This document shows positions 8,339 to 17,046 of a DNA stretch of 64,000 bases, piece after piece. The notes beneath the pieces were generated by a model. The model was given only the letters and a program-made list of their open reading frames with translations, made no database searches and was not told the DNA's origin. How positions within the stretch are numbered: position 1 is the stretch's first letter; each line of letters begins with the position of its first letter. The position numbers were made by a program, and so were the translations under genes. This DNA comes from Canicola haemoglobinophilus (GTDB lineage: Bacteria > Pseudomonadota > Gammaproteobacteria > Enterobacterales > Pasteurellaceae): contig NZ_MUXZ01000006.1 in NCBI RefSeq assembly GCF_002015075.1, positions 14,805-78,804 of the forward strand, given 5' to 3'.

Positions 8339-10654
8339 ATGTTAAACCAGCGAATTGCAAGTATTATTGCGCAAGAATTAACCGTTCTTCCACATCAAAT
8401 TTTGTCAGCTATTCAATTATTAGATGATGGCAATACTATTCCTTTTATTGCTCGTTATCGTAAAGAAGTAACTGGTGGATTAGATGATACCCAATTACGT
8501 CATTTTGAAACCCGTTTAATTTATTTGCGTGAGTTAGAAGATCGCCGCCAAACCATTCTCAAATCTATTGAAGAGCAAGGTAAATTGACCGATGAATTAC
8601 GCAATCAAATTGAACAAACGCAAAGTAAAACGGAATTAGAAGATCTCTATTTACCTTATAAGCCAAAACGCCGTACCAAAGGACAGATTGCCATTGAGGC
8701 TGGAATTGAGCCTTTAGCTGATTTACTTTGGAATGATCCTAGCCAAGAACCAGAACAGGCGGCTGCAAATTATATTAATAACGAACAAGGGTTTGCCGAC
8801 ACAAAATCAGTGCTTGATGGTGCTCGTTATATTTTAATGGAACGTTTTGCCGAAGATGCACAATTGTTGGCAAAAGTACGCCAATATTTACAGCAAAGTG
8901 CGGTGTTAATTTCCAAAGTTTTAGAAGGTAAAGAGGAAGAAGGCGAAAAATTCAGAGATTATTTTGATCATCAGGAATTATTGCGCAATGTGCCTTCTCA
9001 TCGTGCCTTAGCTATGTTCCGTGGGCGTAATGAAGGTTTCTTGCAATTAAGCTTGAATGCTGATCCTGAACAAGAAGAAGGGGTTCGCCACAGTTATTGT
9101 GAAGAGATTATTCGTGAACATTTAGGTGTTCATTTGGCTCAACAGCCTGCAGATAAATGGCGTGAACAAGTGATTTCTTGGACTTGGCGCATTAAAGTCT
9201 CTTTGCATCTGGAAACGGAACTGATGAGCGCTTTGCGTGAGAAAGCAGAAGATGAAGCTATAGATGTTTTTGCGCAAAATTTAACTTCACTGTTAATGGC
9301 TGCGCCAGCTGGGGCGAAAAATACCATGGGGCTGGATCCGGGATTAAGAACGGGTGTTAAAGTTGCGGTGGTGGATAATACAGGTAAATTATTGGCAACT
9401 GATACAGTTTATCCACACACGGGACAAATGACTTCAGCTATGACTGCTATTTATCAATTAATTAAGCAACATAATGTGGAATTAATTGCTATTGGTAATG
9501 GAACAGCATCAAGAGAAACAGAAAGATTTGCAAAAGAAGTCATTAAGCAAATTGAGAACAATAAACCACAAACTGTAGTCGTAAGTGAGGCAGGGGCATC
9601 GGTATATTCTGCTTCAGAGCTTGCGGCACAAGAATTTCCAGCATTAGATGTTTCTTTGCGTGGTGCAGTTTCTATTGCTCGCCGTTTGCAAGATCCATTG
9701 GCAGAATTAGTTAAAATTGAACCAAAAGCAATTGGCGTAGGGCAATATCAGCATGATGTAAACCAAAGCCAACTTGCCCGTAAATTAGATGCTGTGGTGG
9801 AAGATTGTGTAAATGCGGTAGGGGTTGATTTGAATACTGCTTCTGCGCCTTTATTGGCTCGAGTGGCTGGTATGACAAAAACGCTAGCGCAAAATATTGT
9901 GGCATATCGTGATGAAAATGGGCGATTTGAAAACCGTAACCAATTGAAAAAGGTGGCTCGTTTGGGACCTAAAGCTTTCGAGCAATGTGCTGGTTTTATG
10001 CGTATTGCACAGGGCAAAAATCCCCTTGATGCGTCAGGTGTTCACCCTGAGGCTTATCCTGTAGTTGAAAAAATATTACAAGCAACAGAACAGTCCATTC
10101 ACGATTTAATGGGGAATGCAAGTGCGGTGCGGCAGTTAGATGCAAAACAATTTACCGATGAGCAATTTGGTTTACCAACGGTTTTGGATATTTTCAAAGA
10201 ATTAGAAAAACCGGGACGAGATCCTCGTGGAGAATTTAAAACTGCAGTCTTTATGGACGGTGTTGAAGAAATTACCGACTTAAAAGCAGGTATGATTTTA
10301 GAGGGAACAGTTACAAATGTAACTAATTTTGGTGCATTTGTTGATATTGGTGTACATCAAGATGGTTTAGTTCATATTTCATCACTTTCTGACAAATTTG
10401 TGGAAAACCCTCATGATGTAGTGAAAACTGGTGATATTGTGAAAGTCAAAGTGCTAGAAGTGGATGTGGCTCGTAAACGTATTGGGTTAACCATGCGTTT
10501 AGATGAAAATCCGCTTAAAAATGACCGCACTTCAGGCAAAACAAGCCCAGCAAATTCAAAAGGAATGAATAGAGAACAGAAAAATTCTCGTGCTGCTGGT
10601 AATAATGTAATGGGCAATGCTTTTGCCGATGCGTTAAAAAATTGGAAGAAATAA
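8339..10654 (+). CDS. tex: Tex family RNA-binding transcription accessory protein
   Basis: 771 residues, the usual Tex length. An N-terminal helical region has the Tex block [18 protein letters not shown] (about 32-49). A YqgF/RNase H-like domain starts at [19 protein letters not shown] (about 330), helix-hairpin-helix repeats span about 500-560 ([13 protein letters not shown]), and an S1 domain spans about 650-725 ([26 protein letters not shown]). Tex binds nucleic acid and influences transcription; it is the bacterial relative of Spt6. The start follows a 182-bp intergenic gap shared with greB. Two uptake sequences lie inside it, at 8896-8904 and 10120-10128. Confidence 0.93.
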   Translation: MLNQRIASIIAQELTVLPHQILSAIQLLDDGNTIPFIARYRKEVTGGLDDTQLRHFETRLIYLRELEDRRQTILKSIEEQGKLTDELRNQIEQTQSKTELEDLYLPYKPKRRTKGQIAIEAGIEPLADLLWNDPSQEPEQAAANYINNEQGFADTKSVLDGARYILMERFAEDAQLLAKVRQYLQQSAVLISKVLEGKEEEGEKFRDYFDHQELLRNVPSHRALAMFRGRNEGFLQLSLNADPEQEEGVRHSYCEEIIREHLGVHLAQQPADKWREQVISWTWRIKVSLHLETELMSALREKAEDEAIDVFAQNLTSLLMAAPAGAKNTMGLDPGLRTGVKVAVVDNTGKLLATDTVYPHTGQMTSAMTAIYQLIKQHNVELIAIGNGTASRETERFAKEVIKQIENNKPQTVVVSEAGASVYSASELAAQEFPALDVSLRGAVSIARRLQDPLAELVKIEPKAIGVGQYQHDVNQSQLARKLDAVVEDCVNAVGVDLNTASAPLLARVAGMTKTLAQNIVAYRDENGRFENRNQLKKVARLGPKAFEQCAGFMRIAQGKNPLDASGVHPEAYPVVEKILQATEQSIHDLMGNASAVRQLDAKQFTDEQFGLPTVLDIFKELEKPGRDPRGEFKTAVFMDGVEEITDLKAGMILEGTVTNVTNFGAFVDIGVHQDGLVHISSLSDKFVENPHDVVKTGDIVKVKVLEVDVARKRIGLTMRLDENPLKNDRTSGKTSPANSKGMNREQKNSRAAGNNVMGNAFADALKNWKK

Positions 10655-10732
10655 GGTTGATATGAGGTTCTTCCGCCTTGTGTCATAAAAGTTTTATTTA
10701 ATTTATTTTTTATAACAAAGGAAATTTTCTAT

Positions 10733-12022
10733 ATGAATAAAAACACACTTATTGTTGGTTTTATGCTGTTCGCTGTTTTTTTTGGCGCAGGAAACCTGAT
10801 TTTCCCACCAAAACTAGGCTTTGATAGCGGAATTGATTTTTGGACATCCATTAGCGGTTTCGTTCTGACTGGTGTTGGTTTACCACTTATTGCAACGATA
10901 GTGGCTGCTCGCTATGAAGGTGGATATAAAAAAGCCTTAGAAAATATTCACCCACTCATTTCCTTATTATTGTTAAGTGCAATTTACTTAACGATTGGGC
11001 CATTCTTTGCGATTCCTCGTACAGGAGCCACTGCTTATGATATGGCAGTAATTCCATTTATTGGTGAGGCGAGCTCGTTATCTCTCTTTATTTTTACAAT
11101 GATCTATTTCGCTATTACTTTATGGGTGAGTTTAAACCCGACCAAAATGGTGGATCGTATTGGCTCAATATTAACCCCTGTATTATTGATTTCAATTATT
11201 GCTTTAGTCATTCGTTCAGTAACTCTCTTTGCTGGTGTAGAAAGCATTGAAAGTAAAACCATGGAAACGCCATTCTTTAGTGGTTTTATTGAAGGCTATC
11301 AAACAATGGATGCTCTTGCTGCGTTTGCTTTCTCTGTGTTAGTGATTAATGGTATTCGAGCTAAATCAAAAGGCGAGATTTCTATTGTTAAACAAACTAC
11401 AGCAGCAGCATTTATTGCGGCGCTTTCATTAGCAATTATCTATATTGCGATTGGTTGGATTGGCTATAAAATGCCACTTTCAGCAGAAACTGTTGCTGAT
11501 GTTGCGGCGAAAGGTCAAAACTTAGGTACATTTATTTTAAATAATGCGGCGTTACAATCTTTTGGAGAATTAGGGCGTAGTTTATTAGGATTAATTGTTA
11601 CTCTAGCTTGTTTGACTACTGCTATCGGCTTAGTTGTGGCAACATCATCATACTTTAACAGCGTTTTCCCACGTATTCCGTATAAAGCTTATGCAGTGCT
11701 TTTCACTTTAATTGGCTTTGGTTTAGCAAATCAGGGATTAAATGCGGTAATTAGTAAATCTGTACCTGTATTACTAGTTTTATACCCAATTTCAATGACC
11801 GCTTTATCAGTGCTTTTAGTAAATTGTTTCTTCCCAATTCCACGCCTAGCTCAAGGCTTACCAATTATTTTGGTAACAGTAGTATCAATTGCTTCTGTGG
11901 CTGGTGTTGAATTAATTAACCAATTACCGCTAAAAGCCTACTCAATGGAATGGTTGCCATTTGCTTTAGCTGGATTTGTTTTAGGCTATGTTTTACAAAT
12001 GTTTTCTAGTAAAGAAAAATAG
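10733..12022 (+). CDS. brnQ: branched-chain amino acid:cation symporter BrnQ
   Basis: 429 residues with about 12 membrane helices. FAVFFGAGNLIFPPKLG at the N-terminus is the BrnQ/LIVCS family signature, and IGPFFAIPRTGATAYDMAV lies in the third helix. It imports leucine, isoleucine and valine across the inner membrane with sodium or another cation. A ribosome site (AAAGGAAATTTTC) precedes ATG 10733. A strong bidirectional terminator follows. The gene stands alone between tex and the convergent nfuA. Confidence 0.93.
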   Translation: MNKNTLIVGFMLFAVFFGAGNLIFPPKLGFDSGIDFWTSISGFVLTGVGLPLIATIVAARYEGGYKKALENIHPLISLLLLSAIYLTIGPFFAIPRTGATAYDMAVIPFIGEASSLSLFIFTMIYFAITLWVSLNPTKMVDRIGSILTPVLLISIIALVIRSVTLFAGVESIESKTMETPFFSGFIEGYQTMDALAAFAFSVLVINGIRAKSKGEISIVKQTTAAAFIAALSLAIIYIAIGWIGYKMPLSAETVADVAAKGQNLGTFILNNAALQSFGELGRSLLGLIVTLACLTTAIGLVVATSSYFNSVFPRIPYKAYAVLFTLIGFGLANQGLNAVISKSVPVLLVLYPISMTALSVLLVNCFFPIPRLAQGLPIILVTVVSIASVAGVELINQLPLKAYSMEWLPFALAGFVLGYVLQMFSSKEK

Positions 12023-12047
12023 TATTGAAAAGATGAAGTAGAAAAAA

Positions 12048-12068
12048 TCGGGGCATTTAAAGCCCCGA
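12048..12068. terminator. bidirectional terminator between brnQ and nfuA
   Basis: A 7-bp GC-rich stem (TCGGGGC with GCCCCGA) is flanked by A6 on the left and a T-run on the right. It lies between convergent genes. Confidence 0.88.
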
Positions 12069-12073
12069 ATTTT

Positions 12074-12655
12074 TTAGTAGTAAGAGTGTTCGCCACGTTG
12101 GTGCTCAGTAACATCTTTCACACCTTTTAATTCATCCGCAAACATCGCAAGGAGTTGCTTTTCAATGCCGTCTTTTAGCGTGACATCTACCATTGAGCAG
12201 CCGTTGCAACCACCGCCAAATTGTAAAATCGCATTGCCATCTTGGGTAATTTCAATCAAAGTAATATGACCACCATGTCCTGCTAATTGAGGGTTAATTT
12301 GGGTTTGGATAACATATTCTACACGCTCAATTAATGGTGCATCATCTGCTACTTTACGCATTTTTGCATTAGGTGCTTTTAAAGTTAACTGAGAGCCAAG
12401 TTCTTCCGTAACATAATCAATTTCTGCATCTTCTAAAAAAGGTAAACTGATCTCATCAACAAAAGCAGAAAATTCGTTGTATTTGATTTCTGTATCGGTA
12501 GCTTCAACTGCATTTTTAGGGCAATAAGATACGCCACATTCTGCATTCGGGGTTCCGGGGTTAACCACAAAAATTCGGATATTTGTGCCTTCTTCTTGTT
12601 GATCTAAAAGGCGGCGAAAATGTGCTTGCGCAGCATCTGAAATGGTAATTTGCAT
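12074..12655 (-). CDS. nfuA: Fe-S biogenesis scaffold/carrier NfuA
   Basis: 193 residues in two domains. An N-terminal degenerate A-type domain (about 1-95) is followed by a C-terminal Nfu domain with the cluster-binding CxxC in [15 protein letters not shown] (about 146-160). NfuA carries [4Fe-4S] clusters to target enzymes, especially under oxidative stress or iron limitation. It lies 92 bases downstream of comF on the same strand; the pair occurs together elsewhere in this lineage, as gntX-nfuA does in E. coli. It ends at the bidirectional terminator shared with brnQ. Confidence 0.95.
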   Translation of the reverse strand: MQITISDAAQAHFRRLLDQQEEGTNIRIFVVNPGTPNAECGVSYCPKNAVEATDTEIKYNEFSAFVDEISLPFLEDAEIDYVTEELGSQLTLKAPNAKMRKVADDAPLIERVEYVIQTQINPQLAGHGGHITLIEITQDGNAILQFGGGCNGCSMVDVTLKDGIEKQLLAMFADELKGVKDVTEHQRGEHSYY

Positions 12656-12747
12656 AAATCAATATTCCTGATAATACTTGAGTAAAATAATCAAGAATGA
12701 TACTCCTAGAACCGCGTTTTTTCCAGTAATATCGCTAAGTTTTTCAT

Positions 12748-13446
12748 TTAGGTTTTTGCTAGTCCCCAAACATGAATATTCTCTATGCCTGCTTGTTTTA
12801 ATAACTTAGCAATTTCATTTAAGGTTGATCCTGTCGTAATGACATCATCAATTAAGGCAACAGAACCATATTGTTTGGCTCGTTTAATATCAATATTAAA
12901 GGCATTACGTAAATTTACGCGCCGAGCTTTTTCCGTTAATCCGCGTTGTGTTTGCGTATATTTGTGGCGGATCACAAGTTTATTATCTACAGGAATAGAA
13001 AGCTGGCGTGAAAGTTGTTTAGCGATTAACTGGGCTTGATTATAGCCCCTATGCCATTGGCGAAAATGATGTAGTGGTACGGGAATAATGACTTCAGGCA
13101 GGCTAAATAAAAACTCTCGCCTTGCTTCATAAATCGCCAGCAACATTAATTGCGCTAAAGTGCGGTCCAAATAATAGCTATTTTGAAATTTGAATTGATG
13201 AATAAGTGTCGATAATGGTGGAAGATAGCGCCCGATAATCACCATTTGCTGCCAACTTGGAGGACTTTTAGCACAATTACCACAAAACATCTGTCCCCGA
13301 AAAATCCGATTGTTTGATAAAACTGTGCCACAACGCCCACAATAATTAGTACGTACAATTTGCTTATCACATTGCTGACATAAATGACGTTGTGCAATTT
13401 TTAACGGTTTTTGACAATGAGAACAGCTAAAATTAAACCAATTCAT
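12748..13446 (-). CDS. comF: competence protein ComF (ComFC/GntX-type phosphoribosyltransferase)
   Basis: 232 residues. The N-terminal part has cysteine pairs that look like zinc ribbons (CSHCQ, CQQCD, CGRCG, CGNC). The C-terminal part is a phosphoribosyltransferase fold with VALIDDVITTGSTL, the PRPP-binding signature. In Haemophilus comF is needed for natural transformation, acting after DNA uptake, likely in handling single strands as it enters the cytoplasm. A competence-type CRP-S site lies upstream at 13523-13538, consistent with Sxy/CRP control. An uptake sequence lies within it at 13158-13166. Confidence 0.93.
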   Translation of the reverse strand: MNWFNFSCSHCQKPLKIAQRHLCQQCDKQIVRTNYCGRCGTVLSNNRIFRGQMFCGNCAKSPPSWQQMVIIGRYLPPLSTLIHQFKFQNSYYLDRTLAQLMLLAIYEARREFLFSLPEVIIPVPLHHFRQWHRGYNQAQLIAKQLSRQLSIPVDNKLVIRHKYTQTQRGLTEKARRVNLRNAFNIDIKRAKQYGSVALIDDVITTGSTLNEIAKLLKQAGIENIHVWGLAKT

Positions 13447-13522
13447 TTGCGTTTCTCGAATAAAAAATAAAGCAGAAATATTCTACCTAGAAAAATAAAG
13501 CGCAAAGAACAAGAGATAATTT

Positions 13523-13538
13523 ATCGATCTTGATCGCA
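13523..13538 (-). promoter_or_regulatory. CRP-S (Sxy-dependent CRP) site for comF
   Basis: Read on the minus strand the site is TGCGA-N6-TCGAT, with a perfect left core (TGCGA) and a partly matched right core (TCGCA expected), flanked by T/A runs. Its centre lies about 85 bases upstream of the comF start. CRP-S sites of this form drive the competence regulon in H. influenzae. Confidence 0.75.
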
Positions 13539-13589
13539 AAAATGCTAAAATTCCCAGCATTAAATAAACTATTTTGTGAAGGAAGATTT

Positions 13590-14399
13590 ATGTCGATAAA
13601 CCATTCTCTTGAGAAAATTAAAATTGTATTTTTTGATATTGACGAAACGCTTTTTGTCAAAGAAAAAGATTATTTGCCAGAAAGCACTTACTTGGCATTA
13701 AAAACTTTGCGTGAAAAAGGTGTGTTAGTTGGTATTGCAACTGGCCGTGCACGTTGTACTTTTCCTGCAAAGGTTAATCAAATGATTGATGAATTAGGGG
13801 TTGATGTTTTTGTGACGGCGAATGGACAAAATGTGGAGTTTCAAGGTCAGACATTAGCACGCTATGCTATCGCCAAAGATAAACTTTACAAACTTGTTGA
13901 GTTTTTTGACCTACATGGCATTGATTATGCACAAGTTGCTAATACTGAAATAAAAATTTCTAACCCAAGCAAAATCCTTACAGAATCCTTTAACCCGATT
14001 AGTAAGAACTACCAAATTGATCCTCGTTATTTTGAACAAAATGATGTATTACAAATTTTGCCCTTCTATGATGAAAGTCGAGATGAATTAATTGCTCAAG
14101 CGAATATTTTAGATGGACTCAAAGCAGTACGCTGGCATCCAAATTCAGTGGATATTTTTGATAAAGAAGGCTCAAAAGCACGTGGAATTCAAATTATTGC
14201 GGAGCATTTAGGATTGGATATGGGAAATGTGATGGCATTTGGTGATGGATTGAATGATATAGAAATGCTAAGTGCGGTTGGAATTGGCGTTGCTATGGGC
14301 AATGGCCATGAATTATTGAAACAACAAGCAGATTACATTACTGATCATATCGAAGAAAACGGTATCTACAATTTCTTGCATAAAGCTGGTTTAGTTTAG
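13590..14399 (+). CDS. Cof-type HAD hydrolase (subclass IIB)
   Basis: 269 residues from ATG 13590 (MSINHSLEKIK), which has a ribosome site GGAAG; an upstream frame extension to 13530 overlaps the comF control site and is rejected. Motif I is FFDIDETLF, with the nucleophile and general-acid aspartates. Motif II is GIATGRA, and motif IV is MAFGDGLNDIEML followed by GVAMGNGHE. This layout with a large cap marks Cof/YidA-type phosphatases of sugar phosphates or cofactors. The substrate is unknown. A second Cof-type enzyme is at 62744-63562. An uptake sequence lies at 14270-14278. Confidence 0.88.
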   Translation: MSINHSLEKIKIVFFDIDETLFVKEKDYLPESTYLALKTLREKGVLVGIATGRARCTFPAKVNQMIDELGVDVFVTANGQNVEFQGQTLARYAIAKDKLYKLVEFFDLHGIDYAQVANTEIKISNPSKILTESFNPISKNYQIDPRYFEQNDVLQILPFYDESRDELIAQANILDGLKAVRWHPNSVDIFDKEGSKARGIQIIAEHLGLDMGNVMAFGDGLNDIEMLSAVGIGVAMGNGHELLKQQADYITDHIEENGIYNFLHKAGLV

Positions 14400-14406
14400 T
14401 TTTCAT

Positions 14407-14434
14407 CTCGGGCAGAGCAACTTGCTTTGCCCGA
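14407..14434. terminator. hairpin between convergent HAD gene and recombinase
   Basis: An inverted repeat (TCGGGCAGAGCAA with TTGCTTTGCCCGA, one mismatch) lies between the two convergent stops. There is no long T-run, so termination is likely but not certain. Confidence 0.6.
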
Positions 14435-14449
14435 AATCTTGCTTTGAAT

Positions 14450-15253
14450 TTACCAATCCACAATCTTATTAATAAGCGCTTTTTGTTCCTCATTTGTTCT
14501 TCGCAAATAAATTCGAGTAGTTTGGATATTTTCATGCCCCAACAAGTCTGCGAGTAAACTAATGTCATTTAGACGAGTCAAAAAACTTTTTGCAAAACGA
14601 TGGCGAAAAGAATGTGGATAAACTGAAGTAGAAGGAATTTTGTAGCGTTTAGCCTGAGCTTTTAATTGAGCTGAAATGCCTCTCGTACTAATGGGCTTGC
14701 CAAAACGATTTAAAAATAAAAAATCATGTTTTTCTTGGCGTGTGTTGAGCCAGTTTAAACATTCTTGTTGTAGCGAGGTTGGGATATAAATACGCCGAAT
14801 TTTATTTCGTTTACTACAAAGATCCGCATAACCTTGCTCAATATGTTGATGGCGAATTTGGATTAACTCACTTATTCGCATCCCTGTTGATGCAAGGAAA
14901 TGAATAACAAAATAATCTCGTTGTTTGCCATCCTTTTTAAGTTTTTGTTTGAAGTAAGTATAGTTTTCTTCACTAATGACATTGTCTAGAAAATAACTTT
15001 GTTGTACTTTGAGTAAACTTAATTGCCATTTTGCCTTACCAATAAATTCTAAATAAAAATTGACCGCTCTTAATCTCAAATTAATGGTTTGAGGTTTATA
15101 ACGATCTAACATAAAGCACTTATATTGACTAAGGGTTTTGGGGGAAATCGTTGAATAATGCTGATGAAATTGCTGTATAGCAAAAACATAGGCTTTAATC
15201 GTATTGGGCGCAAAATTGCGTTCAGTTAGATAGTTTTGAAAAGTGTTTATCAT
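14450..15253 (-). CDS. lone tyrosine recombinase (XerC/XerD-like integrase family)
   Basis: 267 residues. An N-terminal SAM-like core-binding domain (about 1-85) is followed by a catalytic domain with all expected residues: Arg126 in TGMRISEL, a candidate Lys in the SKRNKIRR beta-hairpin (about 148-154), His214 and Arg217 in PHSFRHRFA, His240 in LLGHENIQTT, and the nucleophile Tyr249. It is shorter than XerC/XerD (about 300) and sits alone with no phage or integron genes around. Such solitary recombinases often invert or excise local DNA. Its left neighbour is a phosphatase, and on the right is the end of a porin gene that belongs to an inverted pair. The target site is unknown. Confidence 0.9.
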   Translation of the reverse strand: MINTFQNYLTERNFAPNTIKAYVFAIQQFHQHYSTISPKTLSQYKCFMLDRYKPQTINLRLRAVNFYLEFIGKAKWQLSLLKVQQSYFLDNVISEENYTYFKQKLKKDGKQRDYFVIHFLASTGMRISELIQIRHQHIEQGYADLCSKRNKIRRIYIPTSLQQECLNWLNTRQEKHDFLFLNRFGKPISTRGISAQLKAQAKRYKIPSTSVYPHSFRHRFAKSFLTRLNDISLLADLLGHENIQTTRIYLRRTNEEQKALINKIVDW

Positions 15254-15287
15254 AAAATTTCCTCTGTTTGTTGGAGATATTTATGAT

Positions 15288-15315
15288 AAAAAAGACCCGC
15301 ACTTTTGTACGGGTC
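15288..15315 (-). terminator. terminator of the left porin gene
   Basis: On the minus strand GACCCG and CGGGTC form a 6-bp stem followed by a T-run. The loop contains AAAAGTGCGGG, close to the uptake-sequence core. The same 28-29 bases occur in inverted orientation after the right porin gene. Confidence 0.85.
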
Positions 15316-15339
15316 AGAGAAGACATTAGTTTCAAGCGA

Positions 15340-16446
15340 TTAGAACATTACACGTGCACCAACTAACACACGGTGATTTTTCTTCAACTCTGTTCCACCT
15401 TGTTTCACTTTACCTGTACCACCTTCTAAGTAAACAGAAACATACTTGTTAAATTTATGGTCAGCACCAATCATCCAACCACGCATTTTAACCTTATCAG
15501 CATCTGGGTTAGCTTTTTTCGCTGTACCGAAGTAGTATTGTGAGTAAAGTGCGTTTTGTGGCGTTACATTCACTTTCAAACCAACTAAGAAACGGTTGTT
15601 TTGGTTAAATGGACCGCCTGCATTCGCAATTTTTTGGAATCCAATATGATCAGTTTCTTGATCTTTGCTTGCTTTACCATAAGCCCAGTCTAAACCAAGG
15701 GTTACAATGTTATATTTCACATCGAAACCCACACCAGCACGTTTTAATTTAAATTCATTTGCTTTAGTTCCGTCATTTGACTGAGTAACTTCTGTATAAC
15801 CTGAACCAAAGCGAACTGCTACATCACCAAATTGACCGTCATAGAATAAACCTAAGCCATAACCTTGACCTTCATTCCATGCAGTACCATTAGTTGGATT
15901 TCCAGTAGCATTAGTTACTGAGCCTGCACTTGATGATTTGTTTTTGTCTGAATTACCAAAGTAGTAGTCTGCTGCAAAACGTACACCAGCGAATTTAGCT
16001 GACATAAAGTGCGCTGCTTTTTTGTGACTATCAAAGAATACGTTACCACCCCAATCGTAAGTGTAGTTAGCTTTAGGAATGTGGTCACCTAAATGTAATT
16101 GGCTACCAAAAGTTAAAGTACCAATATCTTTATGAATTAAACCTGCATATAAACGATGAGTACGGAAATCTGAGCCAATAGAGTTTGCATTTCCATTATC
16201 TTTAGAGAAACGTAGTTCAACACCACCGTATGCACTAAAGCCAGCACCAATTTCTTGATATGCGCGTACACGTAAACGAGAACCTACATCACGTAAATCC
16301 GTACGGTTATCCTTGTCATTTCTTAACTCAAAGTGTAAACGACCATCGATGTCAATTTTAGCGCCATCTTTTTGGTAAACTACAGCTGCGTTTGCTGAAG
16401 TGGCTGCTACTGCCGCTACTGCCAATGCGATAAGTGTCTTTTTCAT
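15340..16446 (-). CDS. outer-membrane porin, P2/OmpH-type general porin (left copy)
   Basis: 368 residues. The signal peptide MKKTLIALAVAAVAATSANA is followed by a beta-barrel with repeating GGVELRF, YAGLIHKDIGTLTFGSQL and VLVGARVMF segments and the terminal phenylalanine needed for BAM insertion. GTLTFG is the loop-proximal motif of the Gram-negative porin family. It should form a trimeric diffusion pore. The first 45 or so residues and the whole leader are almost identical to those of the divergent right copy, while the remaining barrel is quite different, showing either gene duplication with strong loop divergence or gene conversion at the ends. Whether it corresponds to OmpP2 proper was not determined. 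Confidence 0.9.
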   Translation of the reverse strand: MKKTLIALAVAAVAATSANAAVVYQKDGAKIDIDGRLHFELRNDKDNRTDLRDVGSRLRVRAYQEIGAGFSAYGGVELRFSKDNGNANSIGSDFRTHRLYAGLIHKDIGTLTFGSQLHLGDHIPKANYTYDWGGNVFFDSHKKAAHFMSAKFAGVRFAADYYFGNSDKNKSSSAGSVTNATGNPTNGTAWNEGQGYGLGLFYDGQFGDVAVRFGSGYTEVTQSNDGTKANEFKLKRAGVGFDVKYNIVTLGLDWAYGKASKDQETDHIGFQKIANAGGPFNQNNRFLVGLKVNVTPQNALYSQYYFGTAKKANPDADKVKMRGWMIGADHKFNKYVSVYLEGGTGKVKQGGTELKKNHRVLVGARVMF

Positions 16447-16520
16447 AATGTACTTCCTTTGTTGGAGTTTTTATTTGAAAGAATAAAGATTTATTCATTT
16501 CGACCTATAAAAAATATTAT
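16403..16520 (+). repeat. 118-bp inverted repeat, left arm (porin leader and signal peptide)
   Basis: Perfect reverse-complement match, by eye, to 16929-17046. It spans the left porin's -10-proximal region, ribosome site and the first coding bases of the signal peptide. After one mismatch at 16402 the match continues for roughly 25 more bases into the gene. Confidence 0.9.
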
Positions 16521-16620
16521 GAGAAATATTCTTTTATTTTTAAGGAAAGTATTTATTTGATTTCTTTACAAAAAATAGATCTAAATTACATACATCTTTT
16601 TTGTAAAAATTAATTATAAA

Positions 16621-16636
16621 TGTGATCAATCTCACA
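16621..16636. promoter_or_regulatory. CRP binding site, perfect consensus cores
   Basis: TGTGA-TCAATC-TCACA matches both CRP half-sites exactly. It lies in the 408-bp spacer between the inverted repeats, nearer the left porin, with its centre about 180 bases from that start codon. It could control one or both divergent porins. Confidence 0.8.
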
Positions 16637-16765
16637 AAATTAAGTAAAAAATGGCAATATTAAATAAATAATGAAGTAAAGTTTAAAAACTCCAAATGAA
16701 GACGAATAAATATCTTTTAAATCAATTAGTTAAAATTTTATTTGGTTTAAATAAAAGTACAAATA

Positions 16766-16781
16766 TGTGATCTATGTAACA
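16766..16781. promoter_or_regulatory. second CRP-like site, one half imperfect
   Basis: TGTGA-TCTATG-TAACA has a perfect left half and four of five bases in the right half. It is nearer the right porin. With the perfect site at 16621 it makes the spacer asymmetric. Confidence 0.55.
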
Positions 16782-16927
16782 TTTTTATGTTGCTTGATAA
16801 TAACCTTAAGTTATTGTTATATAAGGATATTGGTGTATTTTCAAAAAGTTCCCTGTTTTTGACAAAAAATTTTTGCTTGATTATCATTGGCTCCGAAAAG
16901 AAGTTATAGAGTTGTATCAAAACTTCT

Positions 16928-16933
16928 TATAAT
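16928..16933 (+). promoter_or_regulatory. putative -10 element (TATAAT) of right porin
   Basis: A consensus TATAAT sits at the outer edge of the right repeat arm. The equivalent position for the left porin reads CATAAT. No good -35 is seen 16-18 bases upstream, so the promoter may need an activator. Everything upstream of this point lies in the spacer, outside the repeat. Confidence 0.5.
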
Positions 16934-17046
16934 ATTTTTTATAGGTCGAAATGAATAAATCTTTATTCTTTCAAATAAAAACTCCAACAAAGGAAGTACA
17001 TTATGAAAAAGACACTTATCGCATTGGCAGTAGCGGCAGTAGCAGC
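16929..17046 (-). repeat. 118-bp inverted repeat, right arm (porin leader and signal peptide)
   Basis: Mate of 16403-16520. It covers the right porin's leader, its ribosome site (AAAGGAAG) and the start of its signal peptide. The two arms enclose a 408-bp AT-rich spacer (16521-16928) without a gene. Confidence 0.9.
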
